Source: JAXDBV01 sp034678415
GTDB lineage: Bacteria > Bacteroidota > Bacteroidia > Bacteroidales > VadinHA17
DNA: 14,255 nt
Reading direction: 5' to 3'
Assembly: GCA_034678415.1 (NCBI GenBank)
Contig: JAXDBV010000101.1
Coordinates: 1-14,255 of the forward strand
A model generated the notes under the pieces. It saw nothing but the letters and a program-made list of their open reading frames with translations. It was not told the origin of the DNA and did no database searches. Within the stretch, counting starts at the first letter, position 1. Each line of letters begins with the position of its first letter. Positions 7,076-13,558 of this stretch are shown piece after piece. The translations under genes and the position numbers were made by a program.

Positions 7076-7633
7076 ATGGAACTGATTCTTTCAGTCATCA
7101 TCGTGTTCATGATCCTTGGCGCCTTGTATGCCCTCCATTCCAAAGATCTGCTTTCCGGCCTTATCTCCATGGGATTGGTGGGCTACGGGCTGGTAATCTG
7201 TTTCCTGCTGCTGAAAGCCCCTGACCTGGCCATCGTCCAGATCGTGGTGGAAACGATCACCCTCATCATCATGGTATCGGTGGTTCTCGACAGCACCCAT
7301 GAGGAGCTGAAGGAGAAGGCCAGCACAACGGTTGACGGGCAATCGTTCATTAATGCAAAATTCATGGGCAATGTGTTCATGGCCGTGATCTCAGCCCTGA
7401 TCCTCTTCTACGGATTCAGACTGGCCATCTCATCTCTTGACCCGCTCGGTGAGCATGTCATGCGTATGGCCAGGGCTTATATCGATGGGGGAGCAGACAA
7501 AACCGGCAGCGCAAACCTGGTAACGGGTGTGGTTTTTGATTTCAGGGGCTACGACACACTGGGGGAAGCTACCATCCTCTTCACTGCTGTAATAGGTGTC
7601 CTCACCGTACTCAGAGCCAAAGGGAAAAAATAA
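7076..7633 (+). CDS. Fused MbhD-MbhE (MrpA C-terminal domain) subunit
   Basis: A 185-residue membrane protein that joins two pieces that are separate genes in the Pyrococcus Mbh operon. Residues 1-72 match the MbhD/DUF4040 part (LLKAPDLAIVQIVVETIT, with K47, D50 and E59). Residues about 96-181 match the MbhE part (VTGVVFDFRGYDTLGEATI, with D155, D160 and E164, then ILFTAVIGVLTVLR). In a full-length MrpA the same two parts form the C-terminus after the NuoL-like core, so this gene plus the one before it rebuild MrpA as two polypeptides. These acidic and basic membrane residues are thought to contribute to the Mrp ion path. I chose the ATG at 7076, 13 bases after the preceding stop; a longer in-frame extension would overlap the upstream gene and has no family support. 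Confidence 0.9.
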   Translation: MELILSVIIVFMILGALYALHSKDLLSGLISMGLVGYGLVICFLLLKAPDLAIVQIVVETITLIIMVSVVLDSTHEELKEKASTTVDGQSFINAKFMGNVFMAVISALILFYGFRLAISSLDPLGEHVMRMARAYIDGGADKTGSANLVTGVVFDFRGYDTLGEATILFTAVIGVLTVLRAKGKK

Positions 7634-7646
7634 AAACCAACAGATT

Positions 7647-8084
7647 ATGAAAGGAATGTCGGTTATCGTGAAAAAGGTTGCCCAGTTGCTGGCCGGACCT
7701 GTGTTCCTGTATGGAATCTATATTATCACACACGGACATCTTACGCCGGGAGGCGGTTTTGCCGGAGGGGTGATCATTGCCGGATCACTCATCCTGCTGG
7801 TATTGGCATTTGGCAGTGATGTGATGAAGCTTTACAGGAGAGAAGAGGGAACATCCGTTGTTGAAAGCAGCGCCATCCTGTCTTTCGTTCTCATCGCTGC
7901 CGCCGCTATGCTGATCGGTACCCGTGTGTTCTTCACCAATTTCCTTCCGAAGGGAATAGTAGGAAACCTTATCAGCGCCGGCGTAATACCCATTTATAAT
8001 ATCGTTGTGGGTATTGAGGTGGCAGCGGCCATCTTTACCATATTTCTCGCATTGGTCATCTACAAAGAAGAATCCGGAAAATGA
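7647..8084 (+). CDS. mrpB: MrpB/MnhB-like antiporter subunit (MbhF)
   Basis: A 145-residue protein with four predicted membrane segments and the family signature HGHLTPGGGFAGGV at residues 29-42. It is a core subunit of Mrp-type cation/proton antiporters, equivalent to MbhF of the Pyrococcus hydrogenase. The ATG at 7647 lies 13 bases after the previous stop; another in-frame ATG at 7656 is possible and would remove three residues. The stop overlaps the next start by four bases (ATGA), so translation of mrpB and mrpC is probably coupled. The complex-wide role is Na+/H+ exchange across the cytoplasmic membrane, driven by or driving the hydrogenase. Confidence 0.93.
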   Translation: MKGMSVIVKKVAQLLAGPVFLYGIYIITHGHLTPGGGFAGGVIIAGSLILLVLAFGSDVMKLYRREEGTSVVESSAILSFVLIAAAAMLIGTRVFFTNFLPKGIVGNLISAGVIPIYNIVVGIEVAAAIFTIFLALVIYKEESGK

Positions 8085-8419
8085 CACCTTACCTGCTATG
8101 CTTTGTCCTGTTCCTTGTGGGGCTCTATGGAGTGCTCACACGGCGTAATGTGATCAAAATCGTCATCAGCCTCTCGTTCATGGAGATCAGCATCTTCCTG
8201 TTCATGGCGATGATAGGCTACGTGGATTTCGGTATGATGCCCATCCTGGGCACGGAAAAAGACGGCACCCGTTTCGTCGACCCCCTGCCACAAGCGGTGG
8301 TGCTCACGGCTATCGTGATCGGGCTGGCCACAACCGCCATGCTCCTCGCCATAGCCATCAAGATATACCGTAAATACGGAACCTTTGACATACGTCAGAT
8401 TAACCAACTAAAAGGATAG
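8081..8419 (+). CDS. mrpC: MrpC/MnhC/NuoK-like antiporter subunit (MbhG)
   Basis: A 112-residue, three-helix membrane protein of the NuoK/MrpC family. It shows RRNVIKIVISLSFMEISI after the first helix (with the conserved membrane Glu in FMEIS) and DPLPQAVVLTAIVIGLATTA in the last part, the usual MnhC signature. An insert between helices 2 and 3 contains TEKDGTRFVDPLP. In the Mbh and Mrp structures this subunit sits between the MrpA C-terminal part and MrpD. The start codon overlaps the mrpB stop by four bases. The gene ends in TAG and is followed four bases later by mrpD, preceded by an AAAGGA stretch that is one of the few Shine-Dalgarno-like sequences in the operon. Confidence 0.93.
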   Translation: MTPYLLCFVLFLVGLYGVLTRRNVIKIVISLSFMEISIFLFMAMIGYVDFGMMPILGTEKDGTRFVDPLPQAVVLTAIVIGLATTAMLLAIAIKIYRKYGTFDIRQINQLKG

Positions 8420-8423
8420 TACC

Positions 8424-9962
8424 ATGAACCCATACGTTCCACTGTTCATTGTATTGCCGCTTGCTGCTGCATTCCTGATCCCTATCGTGGGACGGTTCAT
8501 GGAAGGATTCCAGAAAACCGTTTCAAACCTGGTCTTCCTCGCCCTGGCGATCCTTACTCTCCTGTTCCTGTTTTCCGGTGAACAGATACCCTGGACTTAC
8601 GTCGCCGGAGGATGGGAACCCATACGCGGTATTCCAATCGGCATTCATTTGTACATCGATGGCCTGAGCTTGTTCATACTGCTGATCATCAATTCTATCG
8701 CATTCTTTTCGGGATTCTATGCTATCTCTTATCTGAATCGTTATACGGGACACAACTATTTTTACACCTTGCTGTGCCTGATGGTGGCAGGTATGAACGG
8801 TGTGGTAATCGCCGGCGACCTGTTCAACATGTTCGTGTTTCTCGAAATCTCGGTCATCGCCTCCTATGCCCTGGTGGCTTTCGGCACCGGGAAGGAAGAG
8901 CTGGAAGCATCGTTCAAATACCAGGTGCTGGGTGGTATTGCCTCATTATTCATCCTGTTCGGTATGACCATGATCTACTGGAAAACCAAAACACTGAACA
9001 TGGCCGATGCCGCCAATATCCTGAAATATTGCGATGACAGGAGTTTCCTTATCTTCACACAGCTCTTGCTTGTAGCAGGGTTCGGCCTCAAGGCTGCCCT
9101 CATACCTTTTCATGCATGGCTGCCCGATGCCCACTCATCGGCTCCCTCACCTATATCGGCCATGCTCTCGGGGGTGCTGATTAAAGCCATCGGCATCTAT
9201 GGTATCTTCAGATTATTCTTCAACGTGTTCCAGCTCTCCGGCGAGATAGCCGTGATCCTGACCACCCTGGGTGCCTTGTCTATGGTCATAGGTGTATTCC
9301 TCGCCATAATCCAGTGGGATATCAAACGCCTTCTGGCATACCACAGCATCAGCCAGATGGGTTATGTGATGATCGGCGTCGGCATGGGAATGATCATCCT
9401 CTCCAGGGGAGGAAACCCCAAGATAGCGGCACTGGCCATCGCCGGCGGACTGTTCCATCTCATCAATCATGCCGTGTTCAAAGGCCTCCTCTTCCTCAAT
9501 GCCGGCGCCCTTGAATACGAAAACCGTACCCGTAACCTGACAGAGATGGGCGACCTGTGGGAACAGATGCCCGTAACCTATTCAACCTCCCTGAGCGCTT
9601 CTATGGCAATCTCCGGAATACCACCTTTCAACGGATTCTTCAGCAAACTGGTGATCATTGTGGCCGCTATCCAGGGTCATTTCTACCTCCTCGCAACACT
9701 GGCCGTCATCGTCAGCATCCTCACCCTGGCTTCATTCCTGAAGTTCCAGAAATACGCATTCTTTAACATACCCAAAATATTCAACAAGCAAAAGGTAAAG
9801 GAGGTGCCCTTTACCATGTGTTTCTCAATGGTCTGTATGGCTGTATTATGCCTCGCATTAAGCCTCCTGATATTCCCGGGCATCAGGGAAGCAATACTCA
9901 TACCCGCCGTGGATGCCCTCATGAATACCACTCCGTTTAGTTCAACATTAATAGGTATTTGA
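8424..9962 (+). CDS. mrpD: MrpD/MnhD antiporter subunit (MbhH)
   Basis: A 512-residue, roughly 14-helix antiporter-like subunit. The key polar residues of an active ion channel are all in place: Glu141 in FVFLEISVIASY (TM5), Lys223 in FGLKAALIPFHAWLPDAH (TM7), Lys254 in VLIKAIGIYG (TM8), His349 and Lys353 in INHAVFKGLLFLNAG, and Lys408 in FNGFFSKLV (TM12). SAPSPISAMLSG at 238-249 is the classic loop-helix motif. This subunit is the better candidate for the ion-pumping unit, in contrast to the NuoL-like paralogue at 5194-7062, which appears to lack the TM5 glutamate. It matches MbhH of the Pyrococcus hydrogenase and MrpD of bacterial antiporters. It is separated from mrpE by a single base. Confidence 0.94.
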   Translation: MNPYVPLFIVLPLAAAFLIPIVGRFMEGFQKTVSNLVFLALAILTLLFLFSGEQIPWTYVAGGWEPIRGIPIGIHLYIDGLSLFILLIINSIAFFSGFYAISYLNRYTGHNYFYTLLCLMVAGMNGVVIAGDLFNMFVFLEISVIASYALVAFGTGKEELEASFKYQVLGGIASLFILFGMTMIYWKTKTLNMADAANILKYCDDRSFLIFTQLLLVAGFGLKAALIPFHAWLPDAHSSAPSPISAMLSGVLIKAIGIYGIFRLFFNVFQLSGEIAVILTTLGALSMVIGVFLAIIQWDIKRLLAYHSISQMGYVMIGVGMGMIILSRGGNPKIAALAIAGGLFHLINHAVFKGLLFLNAGALEYENRTRNLTEMGDLWEQMPVTYSTSLSASMAISGIPPFNGFFSKLVIIVAAIQGHFYLLATLAVIVSILTLASFLKFQKYAFFNIPKIFNKQKVKEVPFTMCFSMVCMAVLCLALSLLIFPGIREAILIPAVDALMNTTPFSSTLIGI

Positions 9963-9963
9963 C

Positions 9964-10449
9964 ATGAGATATATTGTACTGTTCCTGTTGCTATTCCTGT
10001 TCTGGATCCTGCTGACACTGCAATGGACGGCTGAAAACCTTATCGTCGGTGCAGTGGCTGCCCTGATCACTGTCCCATACTTCGGGAAATATTACGTGCA
10101 GGACGTAAAAAAGTTCTTCCAGCCACACCGCTATTTCTGGCTTGTCGTGTACTTCTTCGTTTTTCTATGGGCCTGTATCGTGGCAAATTTTGATGTGGCT
10201 TACAGGGTGCTCCACCCGGCCATGCCCATCAAGCCGGGAATCGTGAAAGTGAAAATGAACCTGAAATCGGATATCGCCAGGGTCATGCTCGCAAACTCCG
10301 TTACCATGACTCCCGGCACCTTGTCTGTGGATATCATTGGTGATTACCTGTATGTCCACTGGATCTATGTCAGCAGCGTGGAACCTGAAATTTATTCCAG
10401 GGTTATTGCCGGCCGGTTTGAGAAATACATAAAACTTATATTCGAATGA
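9964..10449 (+). CDS. mrpE: MrpE/MnhE antiporter subunit (MbhA)
   Basis: A 161-residue protein with N-terminal membrane helices (about residues 2-40 and 57-77) and a soluble C-terminal domain. The MrpE signature is clear: MPIKPGIVKVKMNL, then LANSVTMTPGTLSVDIIGDYLYVHWI. In Mrp complexes MrpE is a peripheral membrane subunit needed for assembly rather than for ion binding. The gene begins one base after the mrpD stop and overlaps mrpF by four bases (ATGA), so translation is likely coupled. Length agrees with bacterial MrpE (about 160 residues). Confidence 0.94.
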   Translation: MRYIVLFLLLFLFWILLTLQWTAENLIVGAVAALITVPYFGKYYVQDVKKFFQPHRYFWLVVYFFVFLWACIVANFDVAYRVLHPAMPIKPGIVKVKMNLKSDIARVMLANSVTMTPGTLSVDIIGDYLYVHWIYVSSVEPEIYSRVIAGRFEKYIKLIFE

Positions 10450-10712
10450 ATACATTCCTATACATCTTGCTTTATTCGCAGGTACTGATGTGCTTCTTCT
10501 GTCTTTACAGGATCGTCAAAGGACCAAGCATACCCGACAGGATGGTGGGCATCGATATCTTCGGCATCCTGGTCGTGGGTATCTGCGCCATCCTCACAAT
10601 GATCACCGACAGGATGTTTATCATTGACATCGGCATTGCCTGGATCCTGTTGAGCTTCATTGGAACATTAACATTGGCCAAGTATCTCAGTAAACAGAAA
10701 CTCAATGAATAG
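10446..10712 (+). CDS. mrpF: MrpF/MnhF antiporter subunit (MbhB)
   Basis: An 88-residue, three-helix membrane protein. The family motif RIVKGPSIPDRMVGID follows the first helix, and a second polar membrane patch, TDRMFIIDIGIAW, follows. The conserved membrane aspartates of the family are present. The start overlaps the mrpE stop by four bases, and the end overlaps the mrpG start by eight bases. It corresponds to MbhB of Pyrococcus Mbh. Small Mrp subunits of this kind are essential for complex stability in bacterial Mrp antiporters. Confidence 0.93.
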   Translation: MNTFLYILLYSQVLMCFFCLYRIVKGPSIPDRMVGIDIFGILVVGICAILTMITDRMFIIDIGIAWILLSFIGTLTLAKYLSKQKLNE

Positions 10713-11061
10713 TACTACCATCATTAGCATCATCCTGCTGACCACAGGAGTGATCTTTAACCTTTTCGGGTGCATCGGACTGATCCGTCTGCCTGACGTG
10801 TACAACCGGTTACAGGCAGCCACCAAGTGCGTAACGCTCGGTACCTGCAGCATCCTCCTGAGCCTTGTGTTCTTCTTCGGATTCAACGAGGCGGGAGTGA
10901 AGGGGCTGGTCACCATACCCGTCCTTTTCTTTGCTGCCACGGTGGCCGCACATGCCCTTGTCAGAGGATCCTACCATTTCGGTGTAAGGCTCGGTGAGGG
11001 AACCATTAAGGATGATTATAAAGAACAGGTGGAACAAATGGAAAAAAAGAAGCAGTCATGA
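10705..11061 (+). CDS. mrpG: MrpG/MnhG antiporter subunit (MbhC)
   Basis: A 118-residue, three-helix membrane protein with the MrpG signature LIRLPDVYNRLQAATKCVTLG. It has a charged cytoplasmic tail of about 30 residues, ending in a Lys/Glu-rich segment. It completes a full MrpB-to-MrpG set in canonical bacterial order. The gene overlaps mrpF by eight bases and the following Fe-S subunit gene by four bases (ATGA). This ties the antiporter half and the hydrogenase Fe-S subunit into one translational unit and supports assembly as one complex. Confidence 0.93.
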   Translation: MNSTTIISIILLTTGVIFNLFGCIGLIRLPDVYNRLQAATKCVTLGTCSILLSLVFFFGFNEAGVKGLVTIPVLFFAATVAAHALVRGSYHFGVRLGEGTIKDDYKEQVEQMEKKKQS

Positions 11062-11675
11062 AATATCCAAAGCTCAGGGAACTCAGGGAAGCCGTGTATT
11101 CGCTCCTGACCCCTGCCTATACCAGCCGGTTCCCCGCGGAACCGCATATCCCTTTCAAAAATTTCAGGGGGAAACCCGTGGTGGATGATGCCAACTGCGT
11201 GGGCTGCGAAACGTGTGCCAATGTTTGTCCCCCCCATGCCATCACCTTCCGCGACGACAAGGAAAAAGGTATCAGGATCATCGAAAGAAACTACGGGATC
11301 TGCATCTTCTGCGGACAGTGTCAGGATCATTGCATCACCGGCAAAGGAGTGAAACTGTCTGATAAAATATACGACATGGCTACCTTCGACCGAAGCCAGA
11401 CAGTGGAAAAGCAGGAAAAGGAACTGCTGATTTGCAACAGCTGCGGAGCCATAATTACCACACGTGAACATATTGTTTTCATGCATAAAAAGCTGGGGCC
11501 CAAAGCCTATTCCTCCATCCTCAACCTTACTATGCTGAACGAAGAACTCAAACTGGCCACACGGAAGGAAACCGATGTGGTAGTTAAAGAAGGACTGAAA
11601 CGCAAAGATATGTTTAACATCATCTGCCCTAACTGCCTGAGAAAGGTACTGATAAAGACCACATTCCATGATTGA
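11058..11675 (+). CDS. HycF/MbhN-like 2x[4Fe-4S] subunit with C-terminal double-CxxC ribbon
   Basis: A 205-residue NuoI-type subunit. The N-terminal part (KNFRGKP at 34-40) leads into two [4Fe-4S] motifs: C47-x2-C50-x2-C53-x3-C57-P and C82-x2-C85-x2-C88-x3-C92. In the second motif the usual proline after the last cysteine is replaced by isoleucine. A C-terminal extension of about 100 residues has two CxxC pairs, C126/C129 (CNSCG) and C190/C193 (CPNC), as in E. coli HycF, and probably binds zinc or another metal. Pyrococcus MbhN is shorter and, as I recall, lacks this extension. The subunit should pass electrons from the ferredoxin-type subunit to the small subunit. It overlaps mrpG by four bases and the protease gene by eight. 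Confidence 0.9.
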   Translation: MKYPKLRELREAVYSLLTPAYTSRFPAEPHIPFKNFRGKPVVDDANCVGCETCANVCPPHAITFRDDKEKGIRIIERNYGICIFCGQCQDHCITGKGVKLSDKIYDMATFDRSQTVEKQEKELLICNSCGAIITTREHIVFMHKKLGPKAYSSILNLTMLNEELKLATRKETDVVVKEGLKRKDMFNIICPNCLRKVLIKTTFHD

Positions 11676-12177
11676 CCAATGGTTCAGACGAATGCGTAGT
11701 ACCTATTCCCGTATCCTGTTCGTGGGTATAGGAAATGTCCTTCGTTTAGACGATGGGGTGGGGGTATATATCTCTCAACGGCTCAAAGAAACACCGGAGA
11801 TCAGGTCATTGACGGTGGAAGTAAGTATCGAAAACTATATCGGGAAAATCAATACAATGAATCCCGACCTTCTGATCCTGGTCGATTGCGTCGATTTCAA
11901 CCGGGAACCGGGATATTACCGGGTTTTGCCCGTTGAAAAACTGAGGGGACAAACCACTAACACACATAATATCTCCCTTCAGCAGATCGGTTGGCTGTTC
12001 CATATGCCGGTATGGATACTGGGTATCCAGCCTGAACATTCGGGTTTCGGCGAGGAACTGACGCACACCGTGAAAACATCGGCCGATGAAATCATATACC
12101 GGCTCAATAAGCAAATACTGGAAACTAATGAACCGGGATTTGCGAATATTCATTTTACCGAAAACAGAAACCAATAA
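11668..12177 (+). CDS. hycI: HycI-family [NiFe]-hydrogenase maturation protease
   Basis: A 169-residue nickel-dependent endopeptidase of the HycI/HybD/HoxM family. The N-terminal signature VGIGNVLRLDDGVGVY starts at residue 19. The likely nickel-probing ligands are Asp28 or Asp29, Asp73 (LVDCVDF) and His100 (TNTHNISL), with spacing close to that of E. coli HycI (16, 62, 90). LGIQPEHSGFGEELT is the conserved C-terminal family segment. It should remove the 34-residue tail that follows Arg363 of the large subunit once nickel has been inserted. The ATG at 11668 overlaps the previous stop by eight bases; an in-frame ATG at 11692 would shorten the N-terminus. Its presence in the operon supports a genuinely Ni-Fe-containing enzyme. 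Confidence 0.93.
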   Translation: MIDQWFRRMRSTYSRILFVGIGNVLRLDDGVGVYISQRLKETPEIRSLTVEVSIENYIGKINTMNPDLLILVDCVDFNREPGYYRVLPVEKLRGQTTNTHNISLQQIGWLFHMPVWILGIQPEHSGFGEELTHTVKTSADEIIYRLNKQILETNEPGFANIHFTENRNQ

Positions 12178-12188
12178 ACCGGAATACC

Positions 12189-12599
12189 ATGGAAAACGAC
12201 TTTATCTGTCCTATATGCAGGGGACACCTGAGGATAGGCAATGACCTGATCTTCTCCCTGAAGAAATCCGATAACAAGAAGGGAATGATCCTGCTGAGCC
12301 CTGAACTCGGCAACTATACCTTCCGTAAACACCCGTCATTTGAACTCACCAAGGGTGAAGAACTTGTATTTTACTGCCCTATATGCCACGCCAACCTTAC
12401 TTCCGACGTCGACAAGAACCTGGTTAAGGTGACCATGATTGACGAAAAGGGCGATAAGTACGAAATCCTTTTCTCCGATATCGTGGGAGAAAAATGTACC
12501 TATAAGGTTAAAGGAAAGGAGGTGACCAGGCTGGGTGAAGACGCCGAGAGATATAAAAAGTACTGGGACCTCCCCGACGAATATAAAAAATACCTGTAG
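12189..12599 (+). CDS. Small double-CxxC (zinc-ribbon-like) protein, function unknown
   Basis: I do not recognise this 136-residue soluble protein. Two CPIC motifs, C7/C10 near the N-terminus and C63/C66 in the middle, suggest one metal site of the zinc-ribbon kind, with another cysteine at 103. Between and after them lie beta-rich segments, and the C-terminus is helical and charged (RYKKYWDLPDEYKKYL). There is no signal peptide or membrane segment. It starts 11 bases after the protease gene and is the last gene before the operon terminator, so it is expressed with the hydrogenase. An accessory role in assembly or metal handling is possible but only inferred from position. Confidence 0.75.
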   Translation: MENDFICPICRGHLRIGNDLIFSLKKSDNKKGMILLSPELGNYTFRKHPSFELTKGEELVFYCPICHANLTSDVDKNLVKVTMIDEKGDKYEILFSDIVGEKCTYKVKGKEVTRLGEDAERYKKYWDLPDEYKKYL

Positions 12600-12620
12600 A
12601 AACCGGGTACCCTCCGCTTC

Positions 12621-12657
12621 ATCCCTTCTCTTCTTCCTTAAAGAGAAGGGATTTTTT
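12621..12657 (+). terminator. Rho-independent terminator of the hydrogenase operon
   Basis: A perfect 12-bp inverted repeat: atcccttctctt at 12621-12632, an 8-base loop, then aagagaagggat at 12641-12652, followed directly by a run of T (12653-12657). It begins 22 bases after the last operon stop codon, where a terminator is expected. The stem is moderately AT-rich but uninterrupted. Confidence 0.88.
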
Positions 12658-12667
12658 GTATTTTTAG

Positions 12668-12686
12668 CCTGGTTACCAACACCAGG
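12668..12686. repeat. Short inverted repeat just upstream of the 12692 gene
   Basis: The arms cctggt (12668-12673) and accagg (12681-12686) flank a 7-base spacer and end five bases before the ATG at 12692. The repeat could be a small operator or a hairpin limiting ribosome access. At six base pairs it may also be chance. No convincing promoter was found in the 92-base gap. Confidence 0.3.
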
Positions 12687-12691
12687 GGATC

Positions 12692-13543
12692 ATGATTGAA
12701 TACAGAAACCATCCATTATATAATGTCGCTGATTTCGACGGGGTATTTGCCGGTGCATGGATGATGTATAAGAAGTATTTTCTCCTGCTCCTCCCCTACA
12801 GCCTCATCCTTTCACTCATGATGACCCTCCCGGCATTCCTGGTAGATTTTAACGAGATCATGGATCTGGCGTACGAAAATCCCGAGGCAATGATGAGCAA
12901 ATACTCGGGTAAGATGGGATTGGCAGGCTTTGTCTATCTGCTGATATTCTCCGCTCTAATGCTCATACAGCATTATTTCATAATATACGGGGAACTGGAT
13001 AAAGGGAAAAGTCATCTGTCAATGCTTGGCTCTGCTTTTGCCAGGTTCTACCCCTCCGTCCTGATCACCATATTCATAGCTCTGCTGATCCTCGCATTCA
13101 GCTCCATCATCGGAGTATTCCTGTTTATTGTCGGTATCATCCTTGTCATGCTGTACTGCGCCGTGGTGTTCTTCCCGCTCTGCCCGGTGATCATCGTGGA
13201 AGAACAAAATCCGTTGATCACCCTCGTCCGGTCTGTCAGACTCGTTCACAAACAATTCTGGCCTGTTGCGGGACAGGTGCTGGTATTCATTATCCTGTAC
13301 ATCATCGTTTCCATTATTACCGGTCTCCTCTCCATGATCCCTTTCCTGAGCAGCCTCGCTGATCTGTCTGGCGCCGGCCCGGACACGGGGACCGCCATTC
13401 ATCAGAACCTTATGGGTTCACCGGCACATCCCCTGCCGCTGATCCTGTCAGCCGCCGGAAGTGCTCTCATCACTCCCTTTGCTGCCGCCATGGCAACCGC
13501 AGTCTATTTTAACCTGAAAGCCAGGGAAGATATGAATGGATAA
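12692..13543 (+). CDS. Multi-pass membrane protein, function unknown
   Basis: A 283-residue protein with about six membrane segments, roughly at residues 29-51, 77-100, 119-141, 142-168, 192-219 and 247-276. The N-terminus (DFDGVFAGAWMMYKKYF) is cytoplasmic-looking and amphipathic, and NPLITLVRSVRLVHKQFWPV lies in the loop before the fifth segment. The overall pattern, a short GAW-type opening, a central NP-x-SVRL loop and a final helix ending in YFNLK, resembles the loosely defined YciC/glycerophosphodiesterase-membrane-domain group, but I cannot assign it firmly. No catalytic motif is seen. It lies beyond the operon terminator and is probably not part of the hydrogenase unit. An AGGGG stretch just before the ATG could be a ribosome binding site. 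Confidence 0.8.
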   Translation: MIEYRNHPLYNVADFDGVFAGAWMMYKKYFLLLLPYSLILSLMMTLPAFLVDFNEIMDLAYENPEAMMSKYSGKMGLAGFVYLLIFSALMLIQHYFIIYGELDKGKSHLSMLGSAFARFYPSVLITIFIALLILAFSSIIGVFLFIVGIILVMLYCAVVFFPLCPVIIVEEQNPLITLVRSVRLVHKQFWPVAGQVLVFIILYIIVSIITGLLSMIPFLSSLADLSGAGPDTGTAIHQNLMGSPAHPLPLILSAAGSALITPFAAAMATAVYFNLKAREDMNG

Positions 13544-13558
13544 GTTTCGGGAAAAGGT

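Noticed and set aside
2170..9962. Reading the NuoH/B/C/D/L-like genes as a respiratory complex I (nuo) operon
   Set aside because: The NuoD-like subunit keeps both nickel-binding CxxC motifs. A hydrogenase maturation protease is present, MrpB and MrpE-G genes are included, and no NuoE, NuoF, NuoG or NuoN gene is seen.
11082..11098. Tandem ctcaggga repeat near the start of the HycF-like gene
   Set aside because: Two copies only, inside coding sequence, explained by the repeated LRE residues of the protein.
11016..11669. Long open frame on the minus strand (217 codons) opposite the HycF-like gene
   Set aside because: The plus strand carries two intact [4Fe-4S] motifs in a tightly overlapping operon; the minus frame shows no family features.
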